A stretch of DNA of 13,713 nt from Oscillospiraceae bacterium (lineage in GTDB: Bacteria; Bacillota; Clostridia; Oscillospirales; Acutalibacteraceae). The DNA lies in NCBI GenBank assembly GCA_029012165.1, contig JAQXLO010000080.1:1-13713 (forward strand). Reading direction: 5' to 3'. The position numbers were made by a program, and so were the translations under genes. The notes below the pieces were generated by a model, which ran no database searches, was not told the DNA's origin, and worked only from the letters and a program-made list of their open reading frames with translations. Every line of letters begins with the position of its first letter. The stretch's first letter is position 1. Below, piece after piece: positions 6,511-12,069 of this stretch.

Positions 6511-7365
6511 ATGCTGAAAAAGCTGAAAACACTGTATACCGCCAGGCAGCGGGAGCGCCGCCGTCTGGGACGGTTTTTCGGAGCGGTCGCCGTATTCTTG
6601 GTCGTGTTCCTGGTCGTCAGCGCCGTGTATATCGGCACGCATTCCGGCGGTGCACTGCCGAAGCCGGAGACGGACGAAACGCAGAGCACCGACATTTCCG
6701 AGCCGATACCCGAGGTTTCGGGCGTGACGAATCTGCTGCTGCTGTGCACCAACACGGAGAAAACGGATCTGCGGTTTTTGACGGTCATCCAAATCAATTT
6801 TGACGACAACACCTACACCGTCTGTTCCTTTTCCCCCCGGGAATCCGCCAAGGCGGACGGGAAATTTGCCGGTTTTGCCGAGCACTACCAAATGGGAGGC
6901 GTCAAACAGCTGATCCGTGCCGTGGAGGCGATCAGCGGCATCACCATCGACCGCTACATCGCATCGCAGGACAATACGTTCAAACGGGCGATCAACGCCA
7001 TGGGACCGCTGCGGATGTCCTTCCCGGAACAGGTCAATTACCGTGGGGAGGATTTTGCCATTGTATTGCTCGAGGGCGAACAGAAGATGCGCGGCGATGA
7101 TCTGCTCAAGTATATGCGCTACTGCGGCGCACTGGGGGATGAGGGACTGCAAATGCAGTCTGCCGCCATCGGCGAATGCTTCAAGCAGTACATCACGGAG
7201 AAAACCCTGTCCAAGAGCGATAATCTGTATTCCACGCTCATCAATTCCTTGCAAAGCGATATTTCCGTGATGGATTTCAAAAAGGCCAAGGACAAGCTGA
7301 CCTATATGCAGCGGATGGATTTTGACGTAAACTGTATTCAGTATTTTCGTATTATTGCAGATTAA
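6511..7365 (+). CDS. LytR-CpsA-Psr (LCP) family-like membrane protein, divergent
   Basis: LCP enzymes transfer lipid-linked glycopolymers to peptidoglycan outside the cell. This 284-residue protein has a basic cytoplasmic N-terminus, one membrane span (about 22-42), a short acidic linker (51-70) and an LCP-like domain (72-206): NLLLLCTN (74-81), DLRFLTVIQINF (86-97), FSPRES (107-112), GGVKQLIRAVEAISGITIDRYI (129-150) and LLKYMRYCG (198-206). Several usually conserved positions differ: R-x-D is KTD (84-86), IPRD is SPRE (Glu111), and the second Arg of Y-x-R-x-R is Cys205. Catalysis is therefore uncertain, and it may be a non-catalytic LCP-fold protein. A predicted helical tail (207-284) replaces the usual ending. 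AGGAGGAG precedes ATG 6511 by 7 bases. Confidence 0.72.
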   Translation: MLKKLKTLYTARQRERRRLGRFFGAVAVFLVVFLVVSAVYIGTHSGGALPKPETDETQSTDISEPIPEVSGVTNLLLLCTNTEKTDLRFLTVIQINFDDNTYTVCSFSPRESAKADGKFAGFAEHYQMGGVKQLIRAVEAISGITIDRYIASQDNTFKRAINAMGPLRMSFPEQVNYRGEDFAIVLLEGEQKMRGDDLLKYMRYCGALGDEGLQMQSAAIGECFKQYITEKTLSKSDNLYSTLINSLQSDISVMDFKKAKDKLTYMQRMDFDVNCIQYFRIIAD

Positions 7366-7376
7366 GAGGGAGAGCC

Positions 7377-8525
7377 ATGAAGCAAATTCTGAGACGAGTT
7401 CTGCTTGCGGGGCTTGCGGTTTTGCTGGTCGGCACTGCGGGGTGCGGACTTTCGGAGCCGGAGCAGGACTATTCCGAGCCGCCGCAGGAACTATCCATCG
7501 GCAGCCCGTACAAGTATCACTATGCCCGGCTGGAGCCGGTGGAACAGCACGCATACAATGCGGTGCTTTCGGCGATCGGCGAATTTCCACAGGAGATCAA
7601 GGTGCCGGTACTGACCCAAGAACAGCTGCACAACTTTTACACGGCGCTGCTGTACGACAATCCGGCGCTGTTCTATCTGGGAAGCAGTCCCACCGTGCGG
7701 CAGTCGAAAAAATCGGCGGTATTCTGTCCGCAGTATTTGATGAATGCCGCAGACTATGCCTCCATGCTGCGCAAGTGTGATGCGGCGGCGGACACAATTT
7801 TGACCCTTGCCGAGGAGAAGGAAACGGATTTTGAAAAGGAGCGGGTCGTACACGACCGGCTGATTGCGCAGTGCAGCTACAGCGAGAGCGACAACAACCC
7901 CTACAAAAGCTCCGTCTACGGCGTCCTGAGCGCCGGAAGCGCCGCCTGCGAGGGGTACGCAAAGACGGCGAAATATCTCCTCGACCGGCTGTCCATTCCG
8001 TGCTATGTCGTTGTCGGCAACTCCACGCCGCCCGGCTCCCGAACCCAGGCGCATATGTGGAATATCGTGCAGATCGGCGGCGAATGGTACCATCTGGATC
8101 TGACGTGGGATGATCCGGTTTTGGAAAAGGGCGGCGACGTCATCAGCTATTCCTATTTCAACGTCACCGACAGTCAGCTCCGTGCGACCCATACGGACTA
8201 CGAGAGCGTGAATGCCTGCACCGCCACAGAGCAAAATTTCTTTGTGCACGAGCGTCTGGCGTTTGTGGATTTCGGCGCAGCGGAGAAGGCTCGAACCGTG
8301 GAGATCGCCGTACAGATGCTGGAGCTGGGCAGTGACGGGTTTCAGCTGAAATTCGGCTCCCAGAGCGGGTTTGAAAAGGCGCAGACAGTATTGTTCGAGG
8401 ACGAGGGAATCTACGAACTTCTGCAAAAGATTCGAGAAGCTTCCGGGGCGGAATTTGCAACGGACAGGGTGTCCTATTTCTGCACGGAAAGCAACCGAAC
8501 CATAGATATTATCTTGGAAAGATAG
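7377..8525 (+). CDS. Lipoprotein with transglutaminase-like domain
   Basis: A 382-residue predicted lipoprotein. The signal peptide (KQILRRVLLAGLAVLLVGTA) ends in a TAGC lipobox with lipidated Cys23, so the mature protein should sit on the outer face of the membrane. The central region has the transglutaminase/protease-like triad: Cys191 in SAGSAACEGYAKT, His226 in QAHMWNIV and Asp241 in EWYHLDLTWDDP. This is the arrangement of bacterial transglutaminase-like surface proteins, which may be peptidases, crosslinkers or peptidoglycan-associated. The C-terminal 120 residues resemble no family I can name. GAGGGAGA sits before ATG 7377, 11 bases after the LCP-like gene. Pairing of an LCP-like protein with this lipoprotein suggests cell-envelope work, but the substrate is unknown. 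Confidence 0.88.
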   Translation: MKQILRRVLLAGLAVLLVGTAGCGLSEPEQDYSEPPQELSIGSPYKYHYARLEPVEQHAYNAVLSAIGEFPQEIKVPVLTQEQLHNFYTALLYDNPALFYLGSSPTVRQSKKSAVFCPQYLMNAADYASMLRKCDAAADTILTLAEEKETDFEKERVVHDRLIAQCSYSESDNNPYKSSVYGVLSAGSAACEGYAKTAKYLLDRLSIPCYVVVGNSTPPGSRTQAHMWNIVQIGGEWYHLDLTWDDPVLEKGGDVISYSYFNVTDSQLRATHTDYESVNACTATEQNFFVHERLAFVDFGAAEKARTVEIAVQMLELGSDGFQLKFGSQSGFEKAQTVLFEDEGIYELLQKIREASGAEFATDRVSYFCTESNRTIDIILER

Positions 8526-8537
8526 GCGGTGACGCAG

Positions 8538-9095
8538 ATGGATATGCAAAAAATCGAGAATGCGGTACGGGATATATTAGAGGCGATCGGGGAGGATCCA
8601 AGCCGGGAAGGGCTGTTGGAAACGCCGAACCGTGTGGCAAGGATGTATGCGGAAATTTTCGCAGGGCTGGAGGATGACCCGAAGCGGCACCTGAAAATTT
8701 TCGATGAAAAAGACGACGATGAAATGGTCATCGTGCGGGACATTCCCCTGTATTCCATGTGCGAGCATCACCTGATTCCGTTCATGGGCAAGGCGCACAT
8801 TGCGTACATTCCCCAGGACGGCAAGGTGATTGGGCTTTCCAAGCTGGCACGGATCGTGGACAGCTTTGCCAAGCGCCCCCAGCTGCAGGAGCGGCTGACA
8901 GGGCAGATCGCCGATTTTCTGTATGAAAATCTCAGTCCCATGGGTGTGGCGGTGGTCATCGAGGCACAGCATTTGTGCATGACCATGCGCGGCGCCAGAG
9001 CCGCCGGCAGTGAGACCAGAACCTCTGCCCTGCGTGGGGTGATGCGCAGTGATGCCCGCACCCGTGCGGAAGTCATTGCTTTGCTGAAAGAATAA
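8538..9095 (+). CDS. folE: GTP cyclohydrolase I
   Basis: Converts GTP to 7,8-dihydroneopterin triphosphate, the first step of folate synthesis, in the cytoplasm. The 185-residue protein has all hallmarks: GEDPSREGLLETPNRVARMY (18-37), SMCEHHLIPFMGKAHIAYIP (73-92) with zinc ligands Cys75 and His78 and active-site His77, GLSKLARIVDSFAKRPQLQE (99-118), and QHLCMTMRG (144-152) with the third zinc ligand Cys147. The ATG at 8538 is preferred over an in-frame GTG at 8529, because that GTG is part of AGGCGGTGA, a near-perfect ribosome binding site 6 bases before the ATG. It starts 12 bases after the lipoprotein gene and 12 bases separate it from the folP-folB fusion. Confidence 0.97.
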   Translation: MDMQKIENAVRDILEAIGEDPSREGLLETPNRVARMYAEIFAGLEDDPKRHLKIFDEKDDDEMVIVRDIPLYSMCEHHLIPFMGKAHIAYIPQDGKVIGLSKLARIVDSFAKRPQLQERLTGQIADFLYENLSPMGVAVVIEAQHLCMTMRGARAAGSETRTSALRGVMRSDARTRAEVIALLKE

Positions 9096-9107
9096 AGGAA
9101 AACGGTT

Positions 9108-10301
9108 ATGCATACATTTGAAGGTAAAAATTTTCATTTTGACTTGGGCGCACGCACATATGTCATGGGCATTCTCAACGTGACGCCCGACTCCTTTTCC
9201 GACGGCGGGAAATATGCCGACCCGGATGCGGCTGTCCAACACGCCTTGCAGATGCAGGCAATGGGGGCGGACATCGTGGATATCGGCGCCGAGTCCACCA
9301 GACCCGGTCACACGCCCGTGCCTTATACCGAAGAAATCGAGCGGCTGAAGCCCGTCCTGCAAAGGCTGTGCGGAAAGCTGACCGTGCCCGTTTCCGTGGA
9401 CACCCTGCACCCCGAGACCGCCGATTGGGCGCTGGGTGCGGGTGCGGCGATCGTCAACGATGTGACGGGCGTGTTCAGTGCGGAAATGGCGCAGGTCGTC
9501 AAGAAGCATGACGCCGGGTGGATCGTCTGCCACGGCGGAGATGCGGATGCCGTGGACACCGGTGCGCCGCTGGAGGATGTGCGGGTGTTTTTTGCGGACA
9601 TGACCCGCAAATGTATCGCCGCAGGCTTGAAAAAAGAACAGCTCTGCATGGATCCGGGCATCGGCTTCGGCAAGAGCCGCACAGGGGACTATGCCGTCCT
9701 GCGGGATCTGCATCTTTTGAAAACAGACTGTGCCTTGCTGGTCGGCGCTTCCCGCAAGCGGCTGATCGGCGAAGCCAGCCCCTCGGCGCCGGCGGAACGC
9801 ATGGCCGGCACCGTGGCGTGCCATACGGCGGCGGTTGCAGGCGGTGCGGATATTTTGCGTGTGCACGATGTCTTTGAGGGCGTGCAGGCGGCAAGAGTGG
9901 CGGATGCACTGTATCGCAAAAATGCGAAGAAACAGATGGGCAAAATATTGCTCTCTGATCTGCGGGTGTTCGCCTACCACGGCGTCAATGTCGAAGAAAA
10001 GCAGTTCGGACAGTCGTTCTTTGCGGACGTGGAGATGACGGTGGATTTTGCCGCCGCCGTGCAGGGGGACGACATCGAGAGTACCGTCAGCTATGCGCAG
10101 GTCGCCAAGACACTGCAAAAGGCGCTGACGCAGGAAAGCTTTGATCTGATCGAAAAGGCGGCGGATGCGGCGGCGACAGCCGTCCTTTGCGCCTATCCTG
10201 CCGTGGAAAAGGTGCGCCTGCGTCTGAAAAAGCCGGATGCACCCATGAAGGCGGAATGCGCCTATGCGGCGGTGGAAGTGGAAAAGGAGCGTTCCGCATG
10301 A
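9108..10301 (+). CDS. folP: Dihydropteroate synthase fused to dihydroneopterin aldolase
   Basis: A single 397-residue frame carries two folate enzymes. Residues 15-272 are dihydropteroate synthase (FolP): NVTPDSFSDGG (24-34), GAESTRPG (60-67), SVDT (96-99), NDVTG (117-121), DPGIGFGKS (182-190), GASRKRLIG (213-221) and RVHDV (251-255), a complete set including the sulfonamide-contacting loops. Residues 278-397 are dihydroneopterin aldolase (FolB): FAYHGVNVEEKQFGQ (288-302), FDLIEKAAD (345-353) and a lysine-bearing RLKKPDAPM (372-380). The joint is only about five residues (KNAKKQ). An internal ATG at 9936 could start FolB alone but has only a weak upstream AAGAAA. FolB makes the substrate of FolK, whose product FolP then joins to p-aminobenzoate. 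The stop overlaps folK by four bases (ATGA). Confidence 0.95.
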   Translation: MHTFEGKNFHFDLGARTYVMGILNVTPDSFSDGGKYADPDAAVQHALQMQAMGADIVDIGAESTRPGHTPVPYTEEIERLKPVLQRLCGKLTVPVSVDTLHPETADWALGAGAAIVNDVTGVFSAEMAQVVKKHDAGWIVCHGGDADAVDTGAPLEDVRVFFADMTRKCIAAGLKKEQLCMDPGIGFGKSRTGDYAVLRDLHLLKTDCALLVGASRKRLIGEASPSAPAERMAGTVACHTAAVAGGADILRVHDVFEGVQAARVADALYRKNAKKQMGKILLSDLRVFAYHGVNVEEKQFGQSFFADVEMTVDFAAAVQGDDIESTVSYAQVAKTLQKALTQESFDLIEKAADAAATAVLCAYPAVEKVRLRLKKPDAPMKAECAYAAVEVEKERSA

Positions 10302-10810
10302 GCAAAGTCGTGATCGGTCTGGGCACCAACATGGGCGACCGGGTGCAGAATCTGCAATTCGCCGTGGATGCTTTGCAGCTGGTGCCCGGGGTGCAGGTGC
10401 AAAAGGCGTCCTCGGTGTACGAGACAGCGCCGGTGGGCTATACGGAACAGCCGGATTTTTTGAATGCGGTCCTGCTTTTGGAAACACAGCTCTCGCCATT
10501 GACGGTGCTGGGGCTTTGTCTCGGGATCGAGGCGGCGGCAGGTCGTGTGCGCAGCATCCGCAACGGTCCGAGGGTGCTGGACATGGACGTGCTGCTGTAT
10601 GAGAATGTCCGCAGGGACAGCTTCGAGCTGACCCTGCCCCATCCCCGCATGACCGAGCGGGGATTTGTGCTGGTGCCGCTGGCAGAGTTGTTTCCCTGCG
10701 GCAGAGCGCTGGGACTGCATTTCGGTGCCGCCCTGCGGGAGATGGACACGGCGGACGTGCGCAAAACAAAGTATATTTTACATGGGGAGGAATCATGCCA
10801 TGGCATTTGA
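10298..10810 (+). CDS. folK: 6-hydroxymethyl-7,8-dihydropterin pyrophosphokinase
   Basis: Transfers pyrophosphate from ATP to 6-hydroxymethyl-dihydropterin, between the FolB and FolP reactions. The 170-residue protein shows IGLGTNMGDR (6-15), SSVYETAPVGYTEQPDFLNA (38-57), the ATP/pterin-binding RNGPRVLDMDVLLY (88-101) with the paired aspartates, and LPHPRMTERGFVLVPLAEL (113-131). The ATG at 10298 overlaps the folP-folB stop, with AAGGAG 8 bases upstream. The frame continues about 20 residues past the usual end (RKTKYILHGEESCHGI) and overlaps the next gene by 11 bases. Confidence 0.96.
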   Translation: MSKVVIGLGTNMGDRVQNLQFAVDALQLVPGVQVQKASSVYETAPVGYTEQPDFLNAVLLLETQLSPLTVLGLCLGIEAAAGRVRSIRNGPRVLDMDVLLYENVRRDSFELTLPHPRMTERGFVLVPLAELFPCGRALGLHFGAALREMDTADVRKTKYILHGEESCHGI

Positions 10811-11303
10811 AAAAAGGGATATCCGTGAGATCAAAGAGAGTGCGGTGAAAATGATCGCCGACGATTGGGCGCTGGTTACCGCAGGGAATGCGGACGGCTA
10901 TAATACCATGACCGTCAGCTGGGGCGGCATTGGGGAGATTTGGGGCAAGGATGCGGCGTTTGTGTTCATCCGTCCTCAGCGGCACACACTGCGCTTTGTG
11001 GAGGAGAATGAGCGCTTCACCCTCAGCTTTTTCGGCGGCGCATACAAAAAGGAGCTGGGCTTCTGCGGCAGAAACAGCGGCAGGGATGTGGACAAGGCAA
11101 AGGAAACCGGTCTGGTTCCCGTGTTCGAGCAAAACCTGACCTATTTCGAGCAGGCCACCGTGGTGCTCAAGTGCCGCAAGCTGGCGAAGTATGACCTGTC
11201 CCCGGCGGGCTTTATCGACAAATCCGTGCAGAGCAATTACTCCGACGGCGATTATCATAAGATGTTCATCGCCGAGATTGAGGAAGTTCTCGTCCGGACG
11301 TGA
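10800..11303 (+). CDS. Flavin reductase-like, FMN-binding split-barrel protein
   Basis: A 167-residue cytoplasmic protein of the flavin reductase (split-barrel) family that binds FMN. Recognisable segments are DDWALVTAGN (20-29), YNTMTVSWGGIGEIWGK (34-50), FVFIRPQRHTLRFVEEN (54-70) and FTLSFFGG (73-80), in the order seen in short clostridial members annotated as flavin reductase. The ATG at 10800 lies inside the end of folK and is preceded by GGGGAGG 9 bases upstream. It is the last gene of the operon, and no hairpin follows before the tRNA promoter. The electron acceptor is unknown. A link to folate or to the flavin-related Rnf-like proteins is suggestive only. Confidence 0.85.
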   Translation: MAFEKRDIREIKESAVKMIADDWALVTAGNADGYNTMTVSWGGIGEIWGKDAAFVFIRPQRHTLRFVEENERFTLSFFGGAYKKELGFCGRNSGRDVDKAKETGLVPVFEQNLTYFEQATVVLKCRKLAKYDLSPAGFIDKSVQSNYSDGDYHKMFIAEIEEVLVRT

Positions 11304-11341
11304 CCCGGCGAAAAAATCCACAAAAAAGTTGAAAAACACCC

Positions 11342-11370
11342 TTGACAAATGCAGACACAGAGAGTATAAT
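11342..11370 (+). promoter_or_regulatory. Consensus promoter of the tRNA gene
   Basis: TTGACA (11342-11347) and TATAAT (11365-11370) match the consensus at every base with a 17-base spacer. It lies 14 bases before the tRNA, so transcription starts a few bases upstream of the mature 5' end. Confidence 0.95.
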
Positions 11371-11383
11371 ATCTCTTGTCCTT

Positions 11384-11459
<76 letters not shown>

Positions 11460-11460
11460 C

Positions 11461-11503
11461 AAAAGTCCGAAACCGTTAATACAATGCGGTTTCGGACTTT
11501 TAT
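11461..11503 (+). terminator. Strong terminator after the tRNA
   Basis: A perfect 15-base-pair stem (11461-11475 with 11487-11501) surrounds an 11-base loop. The flanking A4 and T4 tracts are part of the stem, so it could work in both directions. It probably also ends read-through from the long operon upstream. Confidence 0.93.
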
Positions 11504-11508
11504 ATTTT

Positions 11509-11533
11509 GGCTCTATAATAAATGTTGGGGTAA
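11509..11533 (+). repeat. Left terminal inverted repeat of the ISL3 remnant
   Basis: Starts GGCTC and ends GTTGGGGTAA. These 5-base and 10-base outer and inner blocks are identical in the right repeat, with a variable 10-base middle. Confidence 0.85.
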
Positions 11534-11614
11534 GCAAAAATAGAGCTCAAAAAAACAGTAGAGCATATTTGAAAAATCCTGTAAAATGAAAGTGACGAAA
11601 ATCATCGAAAGGAT

Positions 11615-11953
11615 TTGACAGATGTTATGCTGTCATTATCTCCGACTTTGAGCACTGCTTATTTCTTAAAAGATGGCTTCCTTAAAATACTTGACTGCAA
11701 AGATCATGATGAAGCTAAAGAGCATTTGATAAAATGGATTGACTGGGCAAGCAATTCAAGGATAACATCATTCCCCAAATGCGCAAATACCATGTTTTCT
11801 TGGTTTTCGGGTATTCTTAATTCTTTTGATACGCCATATACTAACGGTTTTACCGAAGGCTGTAATAACAAAATCAAAGTTCTCAAAAGAAATGCCTTTG
11901 GATATCGTAATTTCATAAGATTCAGAAAGCGCATTTTACATATGTTTTCATAA
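11615..11953 (+). pseudogene. C-terminal fragment of ISL3-family transposase
   Basis: The readable frame from about 11640 gives roughly 105 residues matching the end of ISL3 transposases: AYFLKDGF, DEAKEHLIKWIDWA, ILNSFDTPYTNGFTEGCNNK and IKVLKRNAFGYRNF..RFRKRIL. The glutamate in NGFTEG is the last member of the DDE triad; both aspartates and the N-terminal zinc-binding domain are absent. ATG 11622, with AAAGGA 8 bases before it, is out of frame with this fragment and gives only MLCCHYLRL before a stop. It may be the surviving original start, placing the internal deletion near 11645. No active transposase can be made. Confidence 0.85.
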
Positions 11954-11958
11954 AATTT

Positions 11959-11984
11959 CGGCAGTAACATTTCTGCTACTGCCG
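11959..11984. terminator. Hairpin at the end of the transposase remnant
   Basis: CGGCAGTA (11959-11966) pairs perfectly with TACTGCCG (11977-11984) across a 10-base loop, and TTTGCTCTTT follows. It is a plausible weak terminator for the transposase. On the other strand, AAATTTT follows the stem, so it could also slow transcription from the surface-protein gene. Confidence 0.5.
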
Positions 11985-12010
11985 TTTGCTCTTTCATTAT
12001 TTTGGATTTT

Positions 12011-12035
12011 TTACCCCAACTATTGACATTGAGCC
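12011..12035 (-). repeat. Right terminal inverted repeat of the ISL3 remnant
   Basis: The reverse complement begins GGCTC and ends GTTGGGGTAA, mirroring the left end at 11509-11533. Confidence 0.85.
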
Positions 12036-12069
12036 AAATCAGGATTGCGGGAATGATTATGTATTACTG

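Larger units (their letters stand above)
11509..12035 (+). mobile_element. Internally deleted ISL3-family insertion sequence
   Basis: A 527-base element bounded by 25-base imperfect inverted repeats and holding only the 3' part of an ISL3-type transposase gene. Complete ISL3 elements are about 1.3-1.6 kb, so more than half is missing from the inside while both ends survive. It is visibly more AT-rich than its neighbours. The 8 bases outside each end (TATATTTT and AAATCAGG) do not match, so no target duplication is left. It sits between the tRNA terminator and the 3' end of the surface-protein gene. Confidence 0.85.

Noticed and set aside
8526..8537. Folate-sensing riboswitch before folE
   Set aside because: Only 12 bases separate folE from the preceding gene; there is no room for one.
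8577..11348. A 923-codon open frame on the minus strand opposite the folate genes
   Set aside because: It is antisense to four confidently identified genes, is rich in His, Arg, Cys and Pro in the way typical of GC-rich antisense shadows, and matches no family.
11501..12043. Target-site duplication flanking the ISL3 remnant
   Set aside because: The eight bases on either side differ (TATATTTT against AAATCAGG), so no duplication can be claimed.
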